Shown here: positions 52,901-60,443 of the stretch, one piece after another
How the letters are laid out: each line of letters starts with the position of its first letter
Position numbering within the stretch: position 1 is the stretch's first letter
Origin: Chitinophagales bacterium
Lineage (GTDB): Bacteria > Bacteroidota > Bacteroidia > Chitinophagales > JADIYW01
DNA: 64,000 bases
Reading direction: 5' to 3'
Assembly (NCBI GenBank): GCA_020636545.1
Contig: JACJXS010000009.1
Location: 297,698-361,697 of the forward strand
The notes under the pieces: model-generated
Databases searched by the model: none
Told to the model about the DNA's origin: nothing
What the model saw: the letters and a program-made list of their open reading frames with translations, nothing else
Translations under genes and position numbers: made by a program

Positions 52901-55900
52901 GCAACCAGGTGATACTTTAAACTATAAAATTAGTAGTAGTTTAAAAAATGTCTATGTCGTTTTAGAAGTCAAACATCAAAATAAATGGATTGATAAAAAG
53001 ATTATTTTAATTGAAAACAATACGGAGTTTTTTAAATTACCCATCACTGAAGAATTAAGAGGCGGATTGCAAATTAGATGTTATGCTTTATTAGAAAATA
53101 GAGCCTTTGCACAATATGGATTTGTTGCAGTACCTTATCCAAGTAAAGATTTAAAAATGGAATGGCTGACATTTCGAGATAAATTATTGCCAGGACAAAA
53201 GGAAACTTGGAAGTTAAAAATTTCAGGAAACGATAAGGATAAAGTTGCTGCTGAATTAGTAACAACACTATATGATGCATCTCTAGATGCATTCGTAAAG
53301 CACAATTTTGATTTCTATTTACGTGGAAAAACGATTACAAATAATTTGAGTGCGTTTCAATCAAACGATGGTTACGGCGTTTCAAGTAGTTCTATTTATA
53401 CATCAAAAAAATGGAATGAATATGGCAAAACCATTTATCAAGGATATGATGCTTTAAATTTATTTGGGTTGCAAATTGCTTATCCAAGATATTATTTATA
53501 CCGAAAAGGTGGAGGCGGAATCATGATGAATGCAAAATCAGGAGTAATGACAGAGTCAGTTACGTTAGAAGCTCCAAGCCTTTCTCCAAAAGAGATGGAT
53601 AAAAATGTATCAGACGATATTGCAATCGAAGAAAATTATAAAGATAAAGTAGAAACTACTGAACCTAAGCCAACAGAAAAAGTAGATGTAAATCCAAGAA
53701 CAAATTTGAATGAAACCGCATTTTTTATACCGCAAATGCAAACAGATAACAATGGAAATATCTTGTTAGAATTTACGATGCCAGAAGCATTAACCAAATG
53801 GAACTTATTAGGTTTTGCACATACTAAAGATTTATATACAACTCAATTCTCAGAAAGTATTATTACCCAAAAAGAATTAATGGTCGTGCCAAATGCTCCA
53901 AGGTTTTTAAGAGAAGGAGATACATTATATTTTTCATCTAAAATTACCAATTTATCGGAAAAAGATTTAAACGGTAATGTATCATTAGTAATTAAAGATG
54001 CTTTGACAGAGCGAGAAGTAAATACTGAGTTCTCGAATAAAAATCATACACAAGCATTTGCTGTAAAACAAGGACAAAATACAGCTGTTTTTTGGAAGAT
54101 TATTGTGCCAAAAGGCTATTCTGCGGTTACTTATGAAGTATTGGCAAAAGCGGAGAATTTTTCTGATGGCGAAAAAAATGTATTGCCAGTGTTGAGTAAC
54201 AGAATAATAGTAACAGAATCGTTGCCATTATGGATTTCAGGCAAAGAAAAGAAAAAAGTTACTTTCAATAAATTGTTCAATAACAAATCAAAAACATTAG
54301 AACATCATGCATTGACTTTAGAGATGTCGAGTAATCCTGCGTGGTATGCTGTACAAGCACTACCATATATAATGGAATATCCTTATGAATGTGCAGAACA
54401 ATTATTCTCCAGATACTATGCTAATAGTTTAGCATCACATATTGCCAATTCAAATCCAAGAATAAAAAGTGTGTTTGAAGAATGGAAAAGTACGGATAGC
54501 AAAGCATTGTTGAGTAATTTGGAAAAAAATCAAGAATTAAAAAATGTGTTGCTGGAAGAGTCACCTTGGGTTCGTGAAGCACAAGATGAAACAGAACAGA
54601 AAAAGCGAATTGGCTTATTATTCGACTTAACAAAAATGGCTTATGAACAACAATCAGCATTAGAAAAATTGACCAAATTACAAAGTCCAAATGGTGGGTT
54701 TATGTGGTTTGCTGGTATGCCTGAAAATAGATTTATTACACAATATATTGTTCAAGGAATCGGACATTTGAATCAACTAAATGTGATAGATATTTCAAAA
54801 GATAAAAATCTTTCACAAGTTGTAGAAAAAGCAATTACTTATTTAGATGGAAAAATGCAAGAAGATTTTGAAAGTATCAAGAAATACGATAAAGACTATC
54901 TAAAAACAAATCATTTAGGTTATGATGTCATTCAATATTTATATATGCGTTCTTTCTTTAAAGAGAACAAAATTGATAAAAAATACAGCGAAGCGTATAA
55001 TTATTATTTAGACCAAGCCAAAAAGTATTGGAATGAAAATAAGAACTTACAAATGAAAGCTTTGCTAAGTATGATTTTGTATAGAAATAATGAATTTAAA
55101 TTAGCTAAAACAATTATTGAATCTTTCCGTCAAAATGCTATCAATTCGGAAGAAATGGGCATGTATTGGAAAGCATTGGACAATCCATCGTGGTATTGGT
55201 ATGAAGCACCAGTTGAAACACAAACATTAATTATTGAAGCATTTAATGAAATTACTGATGATGAAAAATCTATTGATGCCATGAAAATGTGGTTGCTAAA
55301 ACAAAAGCAAACGACAAATTGGAAATCAACAAAAGCAACTGCTGAAGCTTGTTATGCATTATTATTAAGCGGGACGGATTGGGTAAGTAATGATAAACAA
55401 GTGGAAGTAAAAATCAATAATAAAATTTTAGATACCAAGCAGTTAGATATTGAAGCAGGAACAGGCTATTTTAAAACCAAATGGTTTGGTGAGGAAATTA
55501 AACCTGAAATGGCAAAAATTGAATTAAAAAAAGTGGATAAAGGTCCAGCTTATGGTGCGATGTATTGGCAATATTTTGAAGATTTAGATAAGATTACAGG
55601 AGCAAATACCAATTTGCAATTATTAAAAAAATATTTCATAAAAGAAACAACCAATAAAGGCACAGTTTTAAAAGAAATTACAGCCAATACGCCAATCAAA
55701 GTAGGTGATTTAATTACGGTAAGAATTGAACTGAAAACTGACCGAAATTTGGAATATGTACACTTAAAAGACCTAAGAGCCGCAGGAACAGAACCTACAA
55801 ATGTCATTTCAAGATACAAATGGCAAGATGGATTTGGCTACTACGAAACAACAAAAGACGTGGCAACGCACTTCTTTATAGATTGGTTGGCTAAAGGAAA

Positions 55901-56033
55901 TTACGTGTTTGAATATACATTAAGAGCATCTTTAGCAGGAAATTTCTCTTCAGGAATTACACAAATTGAATGTATGTATGCACCAGAATTTAAGGCACAC
56001 AGTCAAGGCGAAAGACAAATAATAGAAGAGTAA
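49929..56033 (+). CDS. Bacterial alpha-2-macroglobulin family protein (2034 aa)
   Basis: A very large exported protein, a likely protease trap guarding the envelope. It has a signal peptide (ending TYAQ), a helical N-terminal region (about 20-380), a carboxypeptidase-D-like segment near 515-590 (YVLDRKTSKPLQNATVTLFK), MG2-type domains starting FFTDRAIYRPSQ near 605, and the A2M domain near 1265-1320 (FFIPQMQTDNNGN, FTMPEALTKWNLLGFA). A thioester domain follows with YECAEQLFSRYY. The CAEQ motif keeps Cys1488 and the Gln needed for a thioester. No T9SS sorting domain is visible. No pbpC gene, its usual partner in proteobacteria, lies nearby. Confidence 0.92.
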   Translation: MKKTLFITAMLFSFLTYAQNMNYKNDWDKISKLEGEGKTKDALDLVSKILEQARKDQNIAQQIKSNLFVYKYKMILEEDSEWKIVQDIDNEIQKADVAEKALLHSISAELLNQYYSGNSWKFADRTKTEQKQSEDFRNWDLQTLYEKITYHYLASLENKIVLQSIQLEDIKDIIITADKSKIFRPTLYDLLANRAIDFFSKDFADLTQPQNAFNINNSEYFNEATSFVKQTISSEDTLSNAYWTMKIFQDLLAFRLQQNNPEALADADIKRLNYVKEHYTDKDEANFLYYQALLNLNTQFAKSAYGDEIQYLLANFFNQNLDNQYLKNKIENKDVLTTQNIMKICNDCIKNYPNSSGATNCLALIKLLQQKNIHITTEEVLLPNQQSLAKVTYKNINKVYLKWIKVDYDKRDKLFELKNKETQDDIIKRLNELKVTKSWSQNLSQKIDYTEHTSEIILPSVEHGFYVLMASTNSNFNLKNDGNAVVINQVFVSNIGYITKANSNENFEIYVLDRKTSKPLQNATVTLFKREYNYQSGKYIKIKVTKLSTDSNGYAQYKNTLKPAETYSSNYFLVEVNYKDDYLVGDETYYQSNYKTYEETPQKTVHFFTDRAIYRPSQIIYFKGILTEYYREENYILPNKPVTVVFRDANGQEISKQELTTNEFGSFTGIFTAPSNGLLGRMSLETSYGSVGIQVEEYKRPRFEVLLDTIKTAYNLNDTIKVTGKAQSYSGANVDGAKVKYTVTRVPNFPVWFGWRWFFPMPSTSDKIIATGATTTDEQGKYEFNFEAIPDLSLDKKYKPYFNYKVNVEVTDINGETQTNHTEVRVGYLAIDASVNVPSYIDTKQANEISVNTNNLNGQPEPTDVEIKIYSLKQPKNPLKSKLWTTVDEQLIAKTEFEKLFPYDVYNNENDARNWEKGSLVKTYSFNTKDQKAILFKANEWEAGTYLVEFSCKDKNDNLIAFSNTFTAGTYADKLPQPPEFLSLQIDKSSLQPGDTLNYKISSSLKNVYVVLEVKHQNKWIDKKIILIENNTEFFKLPITEELRGGLQIRCYALLENRAFAQYGFVAVPYPSKDLKMEWLTFRDKLLPGQKETWKLKISGNDKDKVAAELVTTLYDASLDAFVKHNFDFYLRGKTITNNLSAFQSNDGYGVSSSSIYTSKKWNEYGKTIYQGYDALNLFGLQIAYPRYYLYRKGGGGIMMNAKSGVMTESVTLEAPSLSPKEMDKNVSDDIAIEENYKDKVETTEPKPTEKVDVNPRTNLNETAFFIPQMQTDNNGNILLEFTMPEALTKWNLLGFAHTKDLYTTQFSESIITQKELMVVPNAPRFLREGDTLYFSSKITNLSEKDLNGNVSLVIKDALTEREVNTEFSNKNHTQAFAVKQGQNTAVFWKIIVPKGYSAVTYEVLAKAENFSDGEKNVLPVLSNRIIVTESLPLWISGKEKKKVTFNKLFNNKSKTLEHHALTLEMSSNPAWYAVQALPYIMEYPYECAEQLFSRYYANSLASHIANSNPRIKSVFEEWKSTDSKALLSNLEKNQELKNVLLEESPWVREAQDETEQKKRIGLLFDLTKMAYEQQSALEKLTKLQSPNGGFMWFAGMPENRFITQYIVQGIGHLNQLNVIDISKDKNLSQVVEKAITYLDGKMQEDFESIKKYDKDYLKTNHLGYDVIQYLYMRSFFKENKIDKKYSEAYNYYLDQAKKYWNENKNLQMKALLSMILYRNNEFKLAKTIIESFRQNAINSEEMGMYWKALDNPSWYWYEAPVETQTLIIEAFNEITDDEKSIDAMKMWLLKQKQTTNWKSTKATAEACYALLLSGTDWVSNDKQVEVKINNKILDTKQLDIEAGTGYFKTKWFGEEIKPEMAKIELKKVDKGPAYGAMYWQYFEDLDKITGANTNLQLLKKYFIKETTNKGTVLKEITANTPIKVGDLITVRIELKTDRNLEYVHLKDLRAAGTEPTNVISRYKWQDGFGYYETTKDVATHFFIDWLAKGNYVFEYTLRASLAGNFSSGITQIECMYAPEFKAHSQGERQIIEE

Positions 56034-56038
56034 CGAAG

Positions 56039-56881
56039 TTACGCTTTCATTGTTTTTTGGAAAAAATCATTGGCGATTTGCATTATCCATTCCGAAGCGA
56101 AAGTGAATTTATCTTTTCCCCAATTTCCGAATTTTATATCTGGAGAGGTGAAAATATAATAATCATTATTTTTGACACCTTTTAGGATTGATTTTGCAGC
56201 ATTTTCAGGACTTACCGCATGTCGCTGGAATTGCTTTTTTAAGGTTTTAAATTTCTCATCGGTAATTTCTAAACCTGAAATTCTTATGGTACTTACCAAT
56301 CCAGTATCTACTGCACCAGGACAAACTAAATGTACTTTTATCTTATGTCGTTTTAAATCGTGTCTAAGTACATCAGACAAACCACGTAATCCATATTTGC
56401 TGGCACAATAAGCACCATGCCAAGGTAAACCAAACAAGGCTGCTGCTGATGCCACATTTACTAAATGACCACCATTTTTTTCAGAAATCATTTTTGGCAA
56501 AAAAGTTTCTATAATATGGATAGGTCCCATAAGATTAACATCTATAACTTGCTTCCATTCCTCATGTTGCATTTTATCTACCGCACCCCAAATTGCAATA
56601 CCTGCAATATTCATTACAATATCTAAATTGCCAACTTTTTGGATTACTTGTTCTCCAAATTGCTTGACTTTTTCAAAGTTTGTAATATCCAAAGCTTCTA
56701 AATAAGCAATATTTCCATCATTAGCTTTTATTTCATTTGCAGTTGATTCCAATTGCTCTTGCTGGATGTCTGTAAGGATAAGCACTGCACCCAATTTGCT
56801 CAATTGTAAAGCAACTGCTTTCCCAATACCACTTGCAGCACCAGTAATCAAACATTTTTTGTTTTGGAAGAAATTATTCAT
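56039..56881 (-). CDS. Short-chain dehydrogenase/reductase
   Basis: A 280-residue NAD(P)-dependent oxidoreductase. The cofactor loop is TGAASGIGKA, followed by the NIAGIA strand motif. The catalytic Ser lies in VNVASAAALFG and the Tyr/Lys pair in AYCASKYGL. The substrate is unknown. It starts 6 nt after folA and shares its unit. It converges with the macroglobulin gene. Confidence 0.92.
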   Translation of the reverse strand: MNNFFQNKKCLITGAASGIGKAVALQLSKLGAVLILTDIQQEQLESTANEIKANDGNIAYLEALDITNFEKVKQFGEQVIQKVGNLDIVMNIAGIAIWGAVDKMQHEEWKQVIDVNLMGPIHIIETFLPKMISEKNGGHLVNVASAAALFGLPWHGAYCASKYGLRGLSDVLRHDLKRHKIKVHLVCPGAVDTGLVSTIRISGLEITDEKFKTLKKQFQRHAVSPENAAKSILKGVKNNDYYIFTSPDIKFGNWGKDKFTFASEWIMQIANDFFQKTMKA

Positions 56882-56887
56882 ATTTTT

Positions 56888-57376
56888 CTATTTTCTTTTT
56901 AGAATCATAAACTCAGAATCAAACTCATTCTTTTCATTTTTTGGAATATATTCTATTTCTGATATTTGCCATTTACTTTCATCAAAACTAAAAAAAGCAT
57001 CGCCTTCTAGCTCCGTATCTACTTTAGTAAGATAAATAGTATCTGTAATGGACAATGCTTGCCTACAGATTTCTCCACCACCAATGATAAATAATTCTTT
57101 CTCATTTTGTGCTTTAGCAAAGTCTATGGCTTGTTCTATATTATTGCAAATCACCACACCTTCAATAGTCAAATCTTTATTCCTGCTGATAATAATATTG
57201 GTTCTGTTAGGTAGTGGCTTCCCAATAGAATCATACGTTTTTCTACCCATTACAATACAATGTGAAGAGGTCAGTTTTTTAAATCTTTTTAAATCGTCTG
57301 ATAAATGCCAAGGCATCTGGTTATCACGACCGATAACACCATTATTTGAAACTGCTATAATGATAGAGATTTGCAT
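56888..57376 (-). CDS. folA: Dihydrofolate reductase
   Basis: NADPH-dependent reduction of dihydrofolate to tetrahydrofolate. The 162 residues are the standard length. GVIGRDNQMPWHLSDDLKRF carries the substrate site, VMGRKTYDSIG the cofactor loop, and IIGGGEICRQAL the glycine pair. The usual partner thyA is not in the window. A one-mismatch -7 box (TATCTTTA, minus strand) lies at 57392-57399. Confidence 0.95.
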   Translation of the reverse strand: MQISIIIAVSNNGVIGRDNQMPWHLSDDLKRFKKLTSSHCIVMGRKTYDSIGKPLPNRTNIIISRNKDLTIEGVVICNNIEQAIDFAKAQNEKELFIIGGGEICRQALSITDTIYLTKVDTELEGDAFFSFDESKWQISEIEYIPKNEKNEFDSEFMILKRK

Positions 57377-57517
57377 ATATTATTTTGTTTTTAAAGATAC
57401 AATTAAACCTTAGAAATTCAGAAAAATTAAATTAATGTGGATAGAATGTCAATTGAAAGTTAAAATATTACTTATAATTAATTGATTTTAGCTAACTTTA
57501 TAAAAAAAAGCAACACA

Positions 57518-58786
57518 ATGAAGTTTTTAAAAGTTTTAGCCATATTATTTTTTGCGGTAGGTATTTTTAACAAATGTAAAAACAATAAAGAAGATTCAGT
57601 AAAAACGGAGGTTTTAACGGATGAAGCATTTCAAACAAAACTTCAAGAACAATTGATATTAGTTGAAGATGGTGACACAATCGAAATTCCAGAAGGAAAA
57701 TATTCATTTACAAAAACACTATCCTTAGAAGGCAAAAAAAATATAACTATAAAAGGTGCAGGAATCGATAAAACTATTTTGTCATTCATTAACCAAACAG
57801 AAGGTGCAGAAGGTATAAATATTACGAATTGTGATGGTATTACTATTGAATTATTTACGGTTCAAGATGCCAAAGGAGATAATATAAAATTGAAAGATTG
57901 TAATAATGTAATTATTAGAAATATGAATTCTACTTGGACAACTGGAGCGGATTCAACCAATGGAAGTTATGGCTATTATCCTGTTTTGTGTAAAAATGTT
58001 TTGGTAGAAAATTGTGAAGTTTCTTATTGCTCAGATGCGGGTGTTTATGTTGGACAATCAACCAATGTAATTGTAAGAAATTGCTATGCACACCATAATG
58101 TTGCTGGAATAGAAATTGAAAATTGCATCAATTCTGACGTATATGATAATCTTGCAGAAAATAATGCAGGTGGAATTTTGATTTTTGATTTGCCGAAATT
58201 ATTTCAAGCAAATGGTAGAAATGCCCGTATTTTTAATAATAAATGCCTCAATAATAATTTTAAAAACTTTGCCAAACCAGGGGCAATTGTTGGCAGTATT
58301 CCATCAGGAACTGGTATGATTATTATGGCAACAGATAGTGCAGATATTTATAATAATATTTTCCAAGATAATAAAACGGTGGGAGTTTCGATTGTAAGTT
58401 ATCATATTACAGGTAAACCTGTAAATGATTCTGCTTATGGAGCTTACAGTTATGCTATTTCTGTTCATGACAACCAATTTTCAAGAAAGGCAGTATTAAT
58501 TCCAGATTTGAAAAATGATTTAGGTAAATTATTATTGGCAACTGCTAAATCTCCTGTAGATATTATATATGATGGAGCTTCTGACAAAAGTGTACGTGGT
58601 AAAAATGGTAGTTTGCCAGAGGATAAAAGAATTTGTATTAGAAATAATGGCGATATTAAGTTTATGAATTTGAATGCATGGAAAGCGGAAGGTATTGTTG
58701 ATTTAGTGAAATACTATGATATGGACATTACTAAATTTGATTGCGAAATACAAGGTATATTAGGCAATAATACTCCAACAAAATAG
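57518..58786 (+). CDS. Parallel beta-helix repeat protein (TIGR03805-like)
   Basis: A 422-residue exported protein. Right-handed beta-helix repeats fill about residues 60-320 (KNITIKGAGIDKTIL, CDGITIELF, CNNVIIRNM, TNVIVRNCYAHHNVAGIEIENC, SDVYDNLAENNAGGILI). The fold is shared by polysaccharide lyases and epimerases, but no catalytic site is evident. The N-terminal signal ends in FNKCKNN, a poor lipobox, so lipid attachment is uncertain. It lies 2 nt before the di-CxxCH lipoprotein gene. From memory, these two families (TIGR03805/TIGR03806) regularly occur as neighbours. Confidence 0.82.
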   Translation: MKFLKVLAILFFAVGIFNKCKNNKEDSVKTEVLTDEAFQTKLQEQLILVEDGDTIEIPEGKYSFTKTLSLEGKKNITIKGAGIDKTILSFINQTEGAEGINITNCDGITIELFTVQDAKGDNIKLKDCNNVIIRNMNSTWTTGADSTNGSYGYYPVLCKNVLVENCEVSYCSDAGVYVGQSTNVIVRNCYAHHNVAGIEIENCINSDVYDNLAENNAGGILIFDLPKLFQANGRNARIFNNKCLNNNFKNFAKPGAIVGSIPSGTGMIIMATDSADIYNNIFQDNKTVGVSIVSYHITGKPVNDSAYGAYSYAISVHDNQFSRKAVLIPDLKNDLGKLLLATAKSPVDIIYDGASDKSVRGKNGSLPEDKRICIRNNGDIKFMNLNAWKAEGIVDLVKYYDMDITKFDCEIQGILGNNTPTK

Positions 58787-58788
58787 AT

Positions 58789-59856
58789 ATGAATAAGACA
58801 AAATTTATATTTTTTTTAATTGTATGTTTATTGATTTTCGCTCAATGTAAAACAAAATCAAAAACAGTAAATCTTTACCAAGACGGAACGCCGTTTCAAA
58901 AACTATCGGAATATAATTTTTTTAAAGGAAAGATAAGCGATTTGATTCCAAATGAAAGCGTTTTGCCTTATGATGTTGCCACGCCACTTTTTACAGATTA
59001 TGCTGAAAAAGCAAGATTTGTCTGGTTGCCAGAAGGAACTAGTGCAAATTATAATAAAGATGAAGCATTAGATTTTCCAGAAGGCACCATCTTGATAAAA
59101 AACTTCTATTATTGGAATGATTTTAGAGACCATTCTAAAGGAAAAAGGATTATAGAAACAAGACTTTTAGTAAAAGAAAAAAAAGGTTGGAATACTAATA
59201 ATTATTTGTGGAATGACGCACAAACAGATGCCACACTGGATGTTGTTGGCAAAACTATTCCTATAAAATGGATAAATGAAAAAGGTGAACAAATGGGTAC
59301 AAATTATTCAGTTCCAAACAAAAATCAATGTAAAAACTGTCATAATTTTAACAATACTTTTATGCCAATCGGACCTAAAGTGCGTAATCTAAATCACGAT
59401 TTTACTTATCAAGAGGGTACTAAAAATCAAATGGAAAAATGGACGGAAGTAGGTTACTTAAAAGGATTTGTTGCCGCAGATAATATTCATAATAAACTAC
59501 CAAAATGGAATGACCAAAAAAGTGGCACATTGGAACAAAGAGCTAAAGCATATTTAGAATCTAATTGTGCACACTGCCACAGACCAGAGGGAAATGCCAA
59601 CACCAGCGGTTTGTTTTTGCTGACAACAGACCATAATCCAGAAAGTTGGGGCATTATGAAAAGTCCAGTTGCTGCAGGAAAAGGAAGCGGTAATAGATTG
59701 TTTGATATAGTTCCTGGAAAATCTGATGAATCTATTTTAACTTTCAGAATGGAGAGTTTAGATGTAGATGCAATGATGCCTGAGTTAGGAAGAACAATGG
59801 TACATAAAGAAGGTGTTCAGTTGATTAAAGATTGGATAGCGAGTATGCCTCAGTAA
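58789..59856 (+). CDS. Di-CxxCH cytochrome-like lipoprotein (TIGR03806-like)
   Basis: A 355-residue lipoprotein (lipobox FAQC, Cys20). Two haem-attachment motifs, CKNCH at 181-185 and CAHCH at 260-264, predict covalent c-type haems. Between and around them the Trp- and Pro-rich HNE_0200-type domain (ATPLFTDYAEKARFVWLPEGT, FPEGTILIKNFYYWND) resembles the TIGR03806 family. It is probably a periplasmic or surface electron-transfer or oxidase partner of the beta-helix protein; the reaction is unknown. Confidence 0.85.
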   Translation: MNKTKFIFFLIVCLLIFAQCKTKSKTVNLYQDGTPFQKLSEYNFFKGKISDLIPNESVLPYDVATPLFTDYAEKARFVWLPEGTSANYNKDEALDFPEGTILIKNFYYWNDFRDHSKGKRIIETRLLVKEKKGWNTNNYLWNDAQTDATLDVVGKTIPIKWINEKGEQMGTNYSVPNKNQCKNCHNFNNTFMPIGPKVRNLNHDFTYQEGTKNQMEKWTEVGYLKGFVAADNIHNKLPKWNDQKSGTLEQRAKAYLESNCAHCHRPEGNANTSGLFLLTTDHNPESWGIMKSPVAAGKGSGNRLFDIVPGKSDESILTFRMESLDVDAMMPELGRTMVHKEGVQLIKDWIASMPQ

Positions 59857-59891
59857 CAAGATTTATAATACTAACTAAATATTCTGTTTTC

Positions 59892-59899
59892 TATCTTTG
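59892..59899 (+). promoter_or_regulatory. -7 box of the small lipoprotein gene
   Basis: A perfect TATCTTTG, 4 nt before the ATG, so the transcript is likely leaderless. Confidence 0.6.
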
Positions 59900-59903
59900 T
59901 AAT

Positions 59904-60443
59904 ATGATACGTACAAATCGTTTAAGCAGTTTGCTTTTTATTTTTATAATTTCCTTTGTTTTTAGTGCTTGCAAATATAGTGATAAACCAAAAACATTTA
60001 ATAATGGTGCGGTTTCATTAGAGTATCCTTCTTATTTGAAAAGTAGTAAAGATATTTATCCAGTAGATAATTTGTTAATCGGCGTAAAAAATGATTATCG
60101 GAATGTCTTTTTTATTTTGTTAGATTATGGACAAAAGCCAGGGGAACAAGGTTTTGAGTTGATGTATGATTCATTATCGACTCAATTAAAACGAGGCATC
60201 AGAGAACCATTTGTAGAAAAAGATTCCAGCTTTAATATTAATGGATTTAAAGTTCGTGAAATGCAAGTTTCTGGTATTTTAGCATCTGTAGGCCAAGAAA
60301 AAAGAATGTTGTTTACTTTTGATTTATTTGAAGATAAAAACGGACATTTGTACCAAACTGCGGGTTGGTGTTTCAGACATCGAAGAGATTTATGGGAAAA
60401 GGATTTGCAACAGATTGCCTATTCTTTAAAAAGTTTGAAATAA
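59904..60443 (+). CDS. Small lipoprotein of unknown function
   Basis: A 179-residue lipoprotein (signal MIRTNRLSSLLFIFIISFVFSAC, Cys23). The mature domain alternates strands and a helix (SLEYPSYLKSSKD, FFILLDYGQKPGEQG, REMQVSGILASVGQEKRMLFTFDLFE). It resembles small PsbP/DcrB-like folds, but I do not assign a family. The ATG at 59904 is preferred because the longer frame begins upstream of the promoter. Its stop abuts that of relA/spoT on the other strand. Confidence 0.78.
   Translation: MIRTNRLSSLLFIFIISFVFSACKYSDKPKTFNNGAVSLEYPSYLKSSKDIYPVDNLLIGVKNDYRNVFFILLDYGQKPGEQGFELMYDSLSTQLKRGIREPFVEKDSSFNINGFKVREMQVSGILASVGQEKRMLFTFDLFEDKNGHLYQTAGWCFRHRRDLWEKDLQQIAYSLKSLK

Noticed and set aside
57048..57413. 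121-codon plus-strand reading frame
   Set aside because: It is antisense to folA, which has all catalytic motifs and correct length.
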